Shown piece after piece: positions 1 through 10,306 of a DNA stretch of 64,000 nucleotides. The position numbers and the translations under genes were made by a program. The DNA lies in assembly GCA_029204045.2 (NCBI GenBank), contig CM055068.1:29649587-29713586 (forward strand), written 5' to 3'. The notes under the pieces were generated by a model. It saw only the letters and a list, made by a program, of their open reading frames with translations, was not told the origin of the DNA and did not search any database. Positions within the stretch are counted from its first letter, which is position 1. Each line of letters opens with the position of its first letter. The stretch comes from Tillandsia leiboldiana (Eukaryota > Streptophyta > Magnoliopsida > Poales > Bromeliaceae).

Positions 1-988
1 AACAACAATTCCTACATCTAGCATGCTACCCAAGTCCAATCACTATCATGCATGATTCTATATCAATAGAATTAGAGTACAGTCCAAAGATCTTGAAAGC
101 AAGCCATCCACCTGAAGACGCTAACTGTCCGGAGTCGTACAGCTGAGAAAACCAGGAAAATAACAACTCTAGGTCCAACAGGTCCAGCACAGTCCACAAT
201 CCCTCCTGGGTACAACATAAGGCTACAGTTATACTTTAAATCCAATAAAATCCAGGTTTTACAAATCTGCTGGAAACAGTCCACTTGCCGCGAAATTTTC
301 ACCTGTAAAAAGAACTCCAAAAATTCTGAGAAAAATACCACAGCGATCCTCGCGTCGATAGCTTCGAAACGGGTACCTGCATGTCCAATTCCGAGCACCG
401 TAGGCCAAGTTATAAATTCCACAGTATCGGTGCGCACAATCCCAAAACCATTCAACTGTAAACTCTTGTACAGATAAAAGGAAAAGTGTATACGTTCGGG
501 AAGGTCTCCAAAAATTCCAAGAAAAATCCACGATGATTCTCGCGTCGAGTAGATGAAAAAAGTCTATAAGCACGTCTTGATCCGAGACTCGTGCGCGAAG
601 ATCTCCTCGAGGGAAGGTGCTGCCCTCACCAAAATCTCACAGCAAAAAGGGTCCCAGTGAGCATGAGAAAACTCCTCGAAAAACGCGAAATCTGGAAATA
701 TGCGAGTAAACCCAAAATCGTAGCCTCACCTGTTACGAATCCAGCAGCGAAGAAATCGCTCGAAAAGATCGTCGGAGTGGGTCGGGGGAGCTCGTACACC
801 GAAGAGCGACGGAAGAAACACCGAAGAAAGAGCGTCGCGCCGCGCCAAGAAAAAGAGAATCTCGAAAAGCGTGCCCCCAAAAATCCTCAAAGTCCTCCAA
901 TGGATAGTGCACTGAGTGAGGGAAAACTCCTCTGAAGACTCCACAGTGAAAAGGTGAGCAAAAAGCCCGAAGAAGACCCAAGGAAGCC

Positions 989-1065
989 TATTTATAGGCA
1001 CAGCCCAAAGGCTGAAGTGGGCCGGATTCGGGCGCAGAATTCGGGCGCACTGCGCCCGAATCCGG
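989..1065 (-). promoter_or_regulatory. Core promoter of LTR A1: TATA box plus upstream inverted repeat
   Basis: The minus strand reads CCTATAAATAGG over the TATA (989-996). About 26 to 69 bp upstream lies a perfect 15-bp inverted repeat (arms 1022-1036 and 1051-1065, CCGGATTCGGGCGCA and its complement). The 14-nt interval contains a further copy of ATTCGGGCGCA, giving an 11-bp palindrome with a 1-nt centre (1039-1061). The same arrangement occurs in LTR A3, and GCCCGAA boxes sit at the same place in LTRs D and E. Confidence 0.7.
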
Positions 1066-1110
1066 TCGGACGCTCCCCCATCCGACGCGCCCGGAAGTCC
1101 CTGGTGAAGC

Positions 1111-1577
1111 CACGTGGCCCTGCAACAGGGAACAGTGGTGCAAAGGCACCGCTGTGCGCCAGGCGCCCCCCCCGCGGTCAGCGGGGTAGGTACGGCCCGC
1201 CAATGGCGGGCCGACGCGTGGCCCGCACTCGAGTGCCCCGACAGCGCCGCCTGCGCCACAGTGCGCTCCGTACCGAGGCACCTCCACTGTGGACCGCGAC
1301 TTCCAGAGCCAGCCAGTACCATGCAGCCACGTGTCCCCTGCACCTGGTCCACGCACCTTACGTCGGTTCCGTGGACCGCGCCGCGTGCACCGACCAACCG
1401 GGGACTTCCACGCGTCCCCCGCCTGGTCCATGCACCGCCGCGCCAATCCCGTAGACCGCGCACCACGAGCCCGCCAATCAGGCGGCGCCACGTGTCCATG
1501 CGCCGGGTCCGTGCACCCAGCCGCGACCCTCCGTGGACCGAGCGCTGCGGACCGGCCCAATCACAAGCCGCCACGTG
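1111..1577. promoter_or_regulatory. Cluster of G-box (CACGTG) motifs in U3 of LTR A1
   Basis: CACGTG occurs at 1111-1116, 1328-1333, 1489-1494 and 1572-1577, upstream of the minus-strand TATA box. G-boxes are bound by plant bZIP and bHLH factors; whether these copies are active is not shown by sequence. Between them are repeated GTGGACC/GGTCCAC words in both orientations. Confidence 0.55.
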
Positions 1578-1903
1578 GCAGCCGGTGGTCCACGGCCCCT
1601 CCCATGCACCGAAATTTAGCGAAAACTTCCGGGGGTCCGTTTTTGGGCATCCGGACTCCAAATCAAACAAGCAAATAGCTGTTTTCAAGCGTTTTTCCGT
1701 GCTGAATCCAAATCCACCCCTCTGTTTGGCCCAAATCAATTTCAAAAATTCGGCAAATGCAGCCGAAGGTCAATCCAGCTGTGGATATCACACAGGGTCC
1801 ATCTGTGGCATCCCTTTGATGCACTATGGACTAGATACACCAACACTAGGTGTTCTAGACCACGGTTCATGGGAGAAGCTACACGGGGATCAGGGTCACC
1901 ACA

Positions 1904-1915
1904 TCCTCCCCTACT
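1904..1915 (-). other. Polypurine tract of unit A1
   Basis: The minus strand reads AGTAGGGGAGGA directly before the LTR start TGTGGTGACC. This is the plus-strand primer for reverse transcription. A GGGGACGAAAC box lies just upstream on the same strand, as is usual in plant Gypsy elements. Confidence 0.85.
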
Positions 1916-2661
1916 AAAAGGAAGTTTCGTCCCCGAAACAAAACACACCACAACAACAAAACCAACACAATCAAGAACACAACACAAAACTAACAAGAAA
2001 GGTTCGGCTCCACCAGCAGGAAAGTCATCAACCCCAACTCTCAATTTAGAAAACAGCTGAAATTAGCGAAAAGTCCAAAAACTTTGAAAGATCAGTGCCT
2101 TCGCCCCAATCAAACGAGAACAGGTTCGGACACTGTCTCCATTTCTGGAGCAATCCTTCGAAGTTTTCGTCCTGTTCGTAAATTTCAGTTCAAAGGCGAG
2201 AAGAGTGAGAGTAGTGTTGGTGTCGTTCCTGCTGTGGCCACAAAAAGGAAGCTACCACTAACGAGACTCCTAAGGACATAACCTCAAGTCCTAGACATCA
2301 CATCTGCTCCTGAGGTGGCGTCTGCCAAAGCCGCTGAAGCTGATGCTGCTGGAAGGATACGCCGACAATCCGAGAAAACGAACTCCTCCAGTCCAACTCG
2401 CAGAAGGATAACTGCTCTCATTCCATTATCAGTCGTAGCACTGCACCGCACCAACAGTCCAACATGTGTGCTTAATCCAAGTCCTGGTGCTGTCCTTGAA
2501 TCGCCACATCAGCCGGCGAAGTCCCAAGTCTCAACTGCACTGTTCATACTCCGCGAATCTCCTCTATTCATAGGATACAGGGAAGAATCCAATCGCTAAA
2601 CATGTAGCAGAAATTCCTAACCCATACCCATGCAAAGATGCTGATGCAGATACTCAACTAA
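1916..2661 (-). other. Non-coding 3' internal tail of unit A1
   Basis: About 750 bp between the end of gag and the polypurine tract. No reverse transcriptase, RNase H or integrase motif can be read on the minus strand. Two short open frames on the plus strand (2084-2281 and 2315-2599) have no recognised domain. The block is conserved in the second unit (7784-8530), where the second of the two frames is broken by indels. Confidence 0.6.
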
Positions 2662-4142
2662 TCATGCAGAAGAATGCAGCGGTAAAGAAATGCTCAACTC
2701 AGCTAACTGAAATAAAATCATACCTGCCGCGGCATGATCCGCTGCCGGGGTGTCCTCCACCAGGGCTGCATAAACCCGTCCACTGGGTGCTGCAGGTCGT
2801 CGTCCCGTCTGTCCCGACGTCGTGGCCCACTCTGTCTGCTGGTGTGCCGGAGGGGTTCCCGCTGCATGGATGGGCAAGGGGGGTGCTGTCGCAATCGGCC
2901 GCACTGACAAAATGGCCTGGGGGCAAGCTGCGCGGAAATGTCCCAACTCTCCACAGAGGAAACACCGCCCCTATCTCTGATCACACTGCGACGGTGGATG
3001 AGGCCCGCCACAGATGACACACCGCTCCTGCCGCTGCTGCCGATACCGCTGATGCTGCTGCTGGGGCTCACTAGATCTCCGGCGCCTACGAAACCCACGA
3101 CCCTCAGGATGAGATCGTGGAGGTCTCGGAGGTCCCTGCCCGCTCGTCTGACCCTCATCATCCGGTGCTGGGCGCTTCGCCCCAGGAATCACTACGGGGG
3201 CTAGAGCCACCACTGACATCACTGCCTCTCCAGACTCAACATATAACGCCTGCTCCATCGATGCCTCCAAAGTCTGTAATCTGCAGGAGCGAACGAGCTG
3301 ATAAATATCCCGGCGCAGCCCCCGCTCGAACATGTAGATCCGGTGAGACTCGTCCCTGGCCACGTGAGGCATACTAGCCAACAGCTGATTGAATTCGGCT
3401 ATGTATGCATTCACGGGCCGATCTCCCTGGCGGAGATTTCTCAGCTGCTCCTCCAATCTCTGGCGAACACTCTCGGGAAAGAAGGCCCCCAAAAGAAGTC
3501 TGCGGAACTCCGCCCAGGGAAGAATCTGCGTCCCAGGCGGACCAGCAGGCCGCACACGCCGCCACCAAGCCTCGGCGTTGCCCTCCAAGTAGTGTGTAGC
3601 CAAAAGACCCGAAATCGATCCTCAACGAACAAACTCTCAAAATGACGCTCCATGGCCGTGATCCAAGACTCTGCCTCCCACGGCTCAGTACTCATACCAG
3701 AAAAACGGGGTGGATCAAACCGGCGGAACCTCATCAACAGTTCCACCACCGCACTCTGCTCAGCCAAAGTCAAAGGTCCCACCGACCCAGGCGGTGGTAT
3801 GCTAGAAACCGGCTCGACAGGAATAGCCGGCGCTGACGGAACCACAGGGGGCGCCACGGCTGGCGAAGAAGGCACAGGCGAACACACAGGGGGTGCTACC
3901 ACAGGCTGCGTCCTCTGCTCTAAATGAAGCATCATCCGACCAAAGGCCTCCTCCTGGCGCCGAGAAGCCTCCACCTGGCGCTGAGATGTCTCCTCCTGGC
4001 GCCGCACCGCCTCAGACAACTGTGCCACCTGGGCACGGAGCTCCAGAACCTCCCTCTGCTGCCCCTGCCCCGAGTCCTCCTGCTCGGGCTCATCGGAGGG
4101 GAAAGGCTGAGAACGCGTCTGCACCCGGCGTCGGGGAGGCAT
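2662..4142 (-). pseudogene. gag: gag of unit A1 (frameshift plus in-frame TAG)
   Basis: Gypsy-type Gag, the structural protein that forms the virus-like particle and binds the element RNA. The start is the MPPRRR methionine at 4142; an in-frame ATG 30 nt upstream is less likely. In order: Glu/Gln-rich N-terminus, short coiled coil (about residues 30-75), proline-rich linker, Retrotrans_gag capsid domain (PPRF, WITAMERHFE, LEGNAEAWW), arginine-rich stretch, and two zinc-knuckle regions: a CVICGGPHPPSQC variant and a canonical CFLCGELGHFRAAC (C-x2-C-x4-H-x4-C). The frame breaks near 3606 where one A is missing from a run that is longer in copy 2, and a TAG at 2971-2973 separates the knuckles. 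The tail GRVYAALVEDTP resembles the linker before a Gypsy protease and then stops. Pol is absent. Confidence 0.85.
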
Positions 4143-4242
4143 CGTGCCTACCTGCAACACACAAGCAACCATCAGGACACAGTACCAAACAACACTCGAC
4201 CCAATCCAGCGAAAGTCTAGGACATGTCATCCATTCCCTAGC

Positions 4243-4268
4243 ATTATGTTGTCTGCAGCCAACATAAT
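4243..4268 (-). other. Conserved 26-nt leader palindrome (possible RNA dimerisation hairpin), unit A1
   Basis: Arms ATTATGTTG and CAACATAAT flank a centre containing CTGCAG. In the RNA sense it can fold as a 9-bp stem with an 8-nt loop, G-CUGCAG-A, whose six central bases are self-complementary. It lies between the primer site and the gag start. The identical 26 nt occur in A2, B, E1 and E2. Confidence 0.7.
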
Positions 4269-4423
4269 CGCTTAGGAGAATAAACATGCCAGTCACTCAT
4301 CCCACCCCCTGGGAGAGTATCAAACTCAATCAGGACTCTCGCTAACAGTCACGACTCTCACGTAGTCATCCTAATGTCCAACCACAAGCCTAGGGTTTCT
4401 AAGTCCACATGACCTACAGCCTA

Positions 4424-4436
4424 GGCTCTGATACCA
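4424..4436 (-). other. Primer-binding site (initiator tRNA-Met), unit A1
   Basis: The minus strand reads TGGTATCAGAGCC, complementary to the 3' end of plant initiator tRNA-Met, 7 nt after the LTR end TGACA. It fixes the orientation: LTR A2 is the 5' LTR of the left unit. Confidence 0.9.
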
Positions 4437-5386
4437 CCTAATCTGTCACGCCCCGGCGTCGAAACTGCGACCCAGGCTCGCCAACAGATCCGTCGCCCAT
4501 ACGGGAAGCCCCGTATAGACGAAGCGACTAACCTGCAAAAGAGCATCTATACTATGCAGATATCAGAGCTGAAAGTAAAACTGCTAGAAATAAAAACTAT
4601 ATACAACACAAGTCCTCACCACAAGTACAAAAGTCTCTCGAGCAGTAAAATAAATACAACTCTATAACTCACTACAAAGTTCTCTCAACAGGAACTCTCA
4701 AAAGTAATAAGGGTACATCTACTCTCTGGACGGCGACTGGTAGGGAACTATCTCGCGACTCCCTTACCTCGATCAGAAGCAGCAGCAACAGGAACAGCAG
4801 GAACCGGAGTAGAAGTCCCTGTGGGAAAAATACACCACAACGGGTGTGAGAACTACGTCCCAAGTAGTTCTCAGTGGGTGCCGCCAACAAGCCCGACGGT
4901 CTGCCCACTAAGTCTACTAGAGGCAAAAAGTAACAATATAATACTGAAATGAAAGGGCTGGAAAAGTAACTCTAAAGCTACTATGCCTCTATCTAGATGC
5001 TCAAGAAAGGAACAGATGGAACATGATGCATCTACTAATACCCACAGTAAACTCACCAAATCTAAACTGACTGCCTCAAGGGTCCAGTCAAACCTGCGCC
5101 CACCTACTGCCGCACATCCTCAACAGGACGGGTCTACCGTAGGGTGTCCTGACTGCCACTAACTGGCACAGTCAGAGGGGACGGCGTCCGACATTCGCGA
5201 TAGCAAGTAACAGGCCCAACTCCGAGTGGCTCTAGAGGGGGAGCGACCCCACCGAGGAAAGTATCCGCGTACTCAGTCGAGCTCAAATATGGCTCATGCA
5301 GGCTATAGTACCAAACCACGATCAACAGATCGACCAACACAACAACTCTCACCACAAGGCTGGAAAAACCACACAGCGGGGGCCAC

Positions 5387-5486
5387 NNNNNNNNNNNNNN
5401 NNNNNNNNNNNNNNNNNNNNNNNNNNNNNNNNNNNNNNNNNNNNNNNNNNNNNNNNNNNNNNNNNNNNNNNNNNNNNNNNNNNNNN
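5387..5486. other. Assembly gap of 100 N
   Basis: Exactly 100 N, a conventional placeholder. The flanks correspond to 11258 and about 11896 in LTR A3, so the missing sequence is probably about 637 bp of R-U5. Confidence 0.95.
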
Positions 5487-6841
5487 AAAAACTAGATCTC
5501 TCGGGACCACGTTTATCTCAAAAACGGTTCCCGGTACAGACAAGCGATCCCTACATCTGCCAGACTCCACTCTGCTCCCAAGCACGAGTGCAAATGCATC
5601 CCACACATAAAAAGAGTCCCGACCGCTACGGGCCCACTACCCGGCGAGGATAACACTAAGTCCAGGAATGAAAACACAAAGTGTGGAGTCTAAACATAAA
5701 ATAACCTAGCCCAAGTGAGGTTTTCTACTGGTCTGGTTACACATGCAACATATGAGGGGGGTGCTAGGCAGGTTCCAAGATAACGATATTTAACATGATA
5801 GAAGGAAGTAAAAGATCACAAGAGCAACAGATAATACTAGGAACAACAATTCCTACATCTAGCATGCTACCCAAGTCCAATCACTATCATGCATGATTCT
5901 ATATCAATAGAATTAGAGTACAGTCCAAAGATCTTGAAAGCAAGCCATCCACCTGAAGACGCTAACTGTCCGGAGTCGTACAGCTGAGAAAACCAGGAAA
6001 ATAACAACTCTAGGTCCCACAGGTCCAGCACAGTCCACAATCCCCTCCTGGGTACAACATAAGGCTACAGTTATACTTTAAATCCAATAAAATCCAGGTT
6101 TTACAAATCTGCTGGGAAACAGTCCACTTGCCGCGAAATTTTCACCTGTAAAAAGAACTCCAAAAATTCTGAGAAAAATACCACAGCGATCCTCGCGTCG
6201 ATAGCTTCGAAACGGGTACCTGCATGTCCAATTTCCGAGCACCGTAGGCCAAGTTATAATTCCACAGTATCGGTGCGCACAATCCCAAAACCATTCAACT
6301 GTAAACTCTTGTACAGATAAAGGAAAAGTGTATACCTTTCGGGAAGGACGGTCTCCAAAAATTCCAAGAAAAATCCACGTGAATTCTCGCGTCGAGTAGA
6401 TGAAAAAAGTCTATAAGCACGCTTGATCCGAGACTCGTGCGCGAAGATCTCCTCGAGGGAAGGTTGCTGCCCTCACCAAAATCTCACAGCAAAAAGGGTC
6501 CCAGTGAGCATGAGAAAACTCTCGAAAAACGCGAAATCTGGAAATATGCGAGTAAACCCAAAATCGTAGCCTCACCTGTTAACGAATCCAGCAGCGAAGA
6601 ACATCGCTCGAAAAAGATCGTCGGAGTGGGTTCGGGGGAGCTCGTACACCGAAGAGCGACGGCAAGAAACACCGAAGAAGAAGGCGCGCGCCGCGCCAAG
6701 AAAAAGAGAATCTCGAAAAGCGTGCCCCCCAAAAAATCCTCAAGTCCTCCAATGGATAGTGCACTGAGTGAGGGAAACTCCTCTGAAGACTCCAAGTGAA
6801 AAGGTGAGGCAAAAGCCCGAAGAAGACCACAAAGGGAAGCC

Positions 6842-6849
6842 TATTTATA
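6842..6849 (-). promoter_or_regulatory. TATA box of LTR A2
   Basis: Minus-strand TATAAATA in the same context as 989-996. The inverted repeat just upstream is present but broken by one-base indels in this copy. Confidence 0.65.
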
Positions 6850-7771
6850 GGCACAGCCCAAAGGACTTGAGTGGGCCGGATTCTGGGCGCAGAATTCGGG
6901 CGGCACTGCGCCCTGAATCCGGCTAGGACGGCTCCCCCAATCCGACGCGCCCGGAAGTCCCTGGGTGAAGCCACGTGGCCCTGCAGACAGGGAACAGTGG
7001 TGCAAAGGCACCGCTGTGCGCCAGGCGCCCCCCCCGCGGTTCACGGGGGTAGGTACGGGCCCGCCAATGCGGGCCGACGCGTGGCCCGCACTTCGAGTGC
7101 CCACGAAGCGCCGCCTGCGCCACAGTGCGCTCCGTACCGAGGCACCTCCACTGTGGACCGCGACTTCCAGAGCCAGCCAGTACCATGCAGCCACTGTTAA
7201 GTGCCCCTGCACCTGGTCCACGCACCTTACGTCGGTTCCGTGGACCGCGCCGCGTGCACCGACCAACGGGGACTTCCACGCGTCCCCCGCCTGGTCCATG
7301 CACCGCCGCGCCAATCCCGTAGACCGCGCACCACGAGCCCGCCAATCAGGCGGCGGCCACGTGTCCATGCGCCGGGTCCGTGCATCCAGCCGCGACCCTC
7401 CGTGGACCGAGCGCTGCGGACCGGCCCAATCACAAGCCGCCACGTGGCAGCCGGTGGTCCACGGCCCCTCCCATGCACCGAAATTTAGCGAAAACTTCCG
7501 GGGGTCCGTTTTTGGGCATCCGGACTCCAAATCAAACAAGCAAATAGCTGTTTTCAAGCGTTTTTCCGTGCTGAATCCAAATCCACCCCTCTGTTTGGCC
7601 CAAATCAATTTCAAAAATTCGGCAAATGCAGCCGAAGGTCAATCCAGCTGTGGATATCACACAGGGTCCATCTGTGCATCCCTTTGATGCACTATGGACT
7701 AGATACACCAACACTAGGTGTTCTAGACCACGGTTCATGGGAGAAGCTACACGGGGATCAGGGTCACCACA

Positions 7772-7783
7772 TCCTCCCCTACT
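7772..7783 (-). other. Polypurine tract of unit A2
   Basis: Identical to 1904-1915 and directly adjacent to the start of LTR A2 on the minus strand. Confidence 0.85.
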
Positions 7784-8530
7784 AAAAGGAAGTTTCGTCC
7801 CCGAAACAAAACACACCCACAACAACAAAACCAACACAATCAAGAACACAACACAAAACTAACAAGAAAGGTTCGGCTCCACCAGCAGGAAAGTCATCAA
7901 CCCCAACTCTCAATTTAGAAAACAGCTGAAATTAGCGAAAAGTCCAAAAACTTTGAAAGATCAGTGCCTTCGCCCCAATCAAACGAGAACAGGTTCGGAC
8001 ACTGTCTCCATTTCTGGAGCAATCCTTCGAAGTTTTCGTCCTGTTCGTAAATTTCAGTTCAAAGGCGAGAAGAGTGAGAGTAGTGTTGGTGTCGTTCCTG
8101 CTGTGGCCACAAAAAGGAAGCTACCACTAACGAGACTCCTAAGGACATAACCTCAAGTCCTAGACATCACATCTGCTCCTGAGGGTGGCGTCTGCCAAAG
8201 CCGCTGAAGCTGATGCTGCTGGAAGGATACGCCGACAATCCGAGAAACGAACTCCTCCAGTCCAACTCGCAGAAGGATAACTGCTCTCATTCCATTATCA
8301 GTCGTAGCACTGCACCGCACCAACAGTCCAACATGTGTGCTTAATCCAAGTCCTGGTGCTGTCCTTGAATCGCCACATCAGCCGGCGAAGTCCCAAGTCT
8401 CAACTGCACTGTTCATACTCCGCGAATCTCCTCTATTCATAGGATACAGGGAAGAATCCAATCGCTAAACATGTAGCAGAAATTCCTAACCCATACCCAT
8501 GCAAAGATGCTGATGCAGATACTCAACTAA
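7784..8530 (-). other. Non-coding 3' internal tail of unit A2
   Basis: Near-identical copy of 1916-2661. No pol motif is seen. Confidence 0.6.
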
Positions 8531-10012
8531 TCATGCAGAAGAATGCAGCGGTAAAGAAATGCTCAACTCAGCTAACTGAAATAAAATCATACCTGCCGCG
8601 GCATGATCCGCTGCCGGGGTGTCCTCCACCAGGGCTGCATAAACCCGTCCACTGGGTGCTGCAGGTCGTCGTCCCGTCTGTCCCGACGTCGTGGCCCACT
8701 CTGTCTGCTGGTGTGCCGGAGGGGTTCCCGCTGCATGGATGGGCAAGGGGGGTGCTGTCGCAATCGGCCGCACTGACAAAATGGCCTGGGGGCAAGCTGC
8801 GCGGAAATGTCCCAACTCTCCACAGAGGAAACACCGCCCCTATCTCTGATCACACTGCGACGGTGGATGAGGCCCGCCACAGATGACACACCGCTCCTGC
8901 CGCTGCTGCCGATACCGCTGATGCTGCTGCTGGGGCTCACTAGATCTCCGGCGCCTACGAAACCCACGACCCTCAGGATGAGATCGTGGAGGTCTCGGAG
9001 GTCCCTGCCCGCTCGTCTGACCCTCATCATCCGGTGCTGGGCGCTTCGCCCCAGGAATCACTACGGGGGCTAGAGCCACCACTGACATCACTGCCTCTCC
9101 AGACTCAACATATAACGCCTGCTCCATCGATGCCTCCAAAGTCTGTAATCTGCAGGAGCGAACGAGCTGATAAATATCCCGGCGCAGCCCCCGCTCGAAC
9201 ATGTAGATCCGGTGAGACTCGTCCCCTGGCCACGTGAGGCATACTAGCCAACAGCTGATTGAATTCGGCTATGTATGCATTCACGGGCCGATCTCCCTGG
9301 CGGAGATTTCTCAGCTGCTCCTCCAATCTCTGGCGAACACTCTTGGGAAAGAAGGCCCCCAAAAGAAGTCTGCGGAACTCCGCCCAGGGAAGAATCTGCG
9401 TCCCAGGCGGACCAGCAGGCCGCACACGCCGCCACCAAGCCTCGGCGTTGCCCTCCAAGTAGTGTGTAGCCAAAAAGACCCGAAATCGATCCTCAACGAA
9501 CAAACTCTCAAAATGACGCTCCATGGCCGTGATCCAAGACTCTGCCTCCCACGGCTCAGTACTCATACCAGAAAACGGGGTGGATCAAACCGGCGGAACC
9601 TCATCAACAGTTCCACCACCGCACTCTGCTCAGCCAAAGTCAAAGGTCCCACCGACCCAGGCGGTGGTATGCTAGAAACCGGCTCGACAGGAATAGCCGG
9701 CGCTGACGGAACCACAGGGGGCGCCACGGCTGGCGAAGAAGGCACAGGCGAACACACAGGGGGTGCTACCACAGGCTGCGTCCTCTGCTCTAAATGAAGC
9801 ATCATCCGACCAAAGGCCTCCTCCTGGCGCCGAGAAGCCTCCACCTGGCGCTGAGATGTCTCCTCCTGGCGCCGCACCGCCTCAGACAACTGTGCCACCT
9901 GGGCACGGAGCTCCAGAACCTCCCTCTGCTGCCCCTGCCCCGAGTCCTCCTGCTCGGGCTCATCGGAGGGGAAAGGCTGAGAACGCGTCTGCACCCGGCG
10001 TCGGGGAGGCAT
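8531..10012 (-). pseudogene. gag: gag of unit A2 (two one-base frameshifts plus the shared TAG)
   Basis: Same Gag as at 2662-4142, starting at the MPPRRR methionine (10012). The frame breaks near 9572, where a run has one A fewer than copy 1, and near 9223, where there is one extra C. The A-run near 9473 that is short in copy 1 is full length here, so the two copies are broken at different homopolymers. The TAG between the two zinc knuckles (8840-8842) is present in both. The capsid domain, Arg-rich segment and CCHC knuckle are all recognisable. Either copy may be less damaged in the real genome than this consensus shows. Confidence 0.85.
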
Positions 10013-10112
10013 CGTGCCTACCTGCAACACACAAGCAACCATCAGGACACAGTACCAAACAACACTCGACCCAATCCAGCGAAAGTCTAGGACATGTCAT
10101 CCATTCCCTAGC

Positions 10113-10138
10113 ATTATGTTGTCTGCAGCCAACATAAT
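10113..10138 (-). other. Conserved 26-nt leader palindrome, unit A2
   Basis: Identical to 4243-4268 and at the same distance from the primer site and gag start. Confidence 0.7.
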
Positions 10139-10293
10139 CGCTTAGGAGAATAAACATGCCAGTCACTCATCCCACCCCCTGGGAGAGTATCAAACTCAAT
10201 CAGGACTCTCGCTAACAGTCACGACTCTCACGTAGTCATCCTAATGTCCAACCACAAGCCTAGGGTTTCTAAGTCCACATGACCTACAGCCTA

Positions 10294-10306
10294 GGCTCTG
10301 ATACCA
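10294..10306 (-). other. Primer-binding site (initiator tRNA-Met), unit A2
   Basis: TGGTATCAGAGCC on the minus strand, 7 nt after LTR A3. Confidence 0.9.

Larger units (their letters stand above)
1..1903 (-). repeat. LTR A1 (partial; 3' LTR in coding sense)
   Basis: Matches 12251-14148 of LTR A3 almost base for base. It ends at the CCACA (1899-1903) that abuts the polypurine tract. From right to left it holds GC-rich U3 (about 1000-1903), a TATA box at 989-996, and the start of a very long R-U5 that continues beyond position 1. Long open frames in the GC-rich U3 are composition artefacts, not genes. Confidence 0.9.
4444..7771 (-). repeat. LTR A2 (middle LTR, contains an assembly gap)
   Basis: It starts TGTCACGCC at 4444 and ends CCACA at 7771 before a polypurine tract. 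At 3328 bp it is about 500 bp shorter than A3, because the N run replaces about 637 bp. At substitution sites it agrees with A1 rather than A3, but it carries dozens of isolated one-base insertions and deletions between about 5050 and 7690 that neither other copy has. That pattern fits unpolished consensus better than evolution. Confidence 0.85.

Noticed and set aside
726..1745. Long open frames in GC-rich DNA (also 6965-7687, 12973-13806, 13201-14064)
   Set aside because: They lie in LTR U3 on both strands at once, change between copies through indels, and contain G-box and promoter motifs instead of protein motifs.
3600..3612. Programmed frameshift in gag
   Set aside because: No slippery heptamer is evident, the second copy is in frame here, and the break is a one-base homopolymer difference.
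4424..4436. tRNA gene suggested by TGGTATCAGAGCC
   Set aside because: Only the primer-binding complement is present; there is no cloverleaf.
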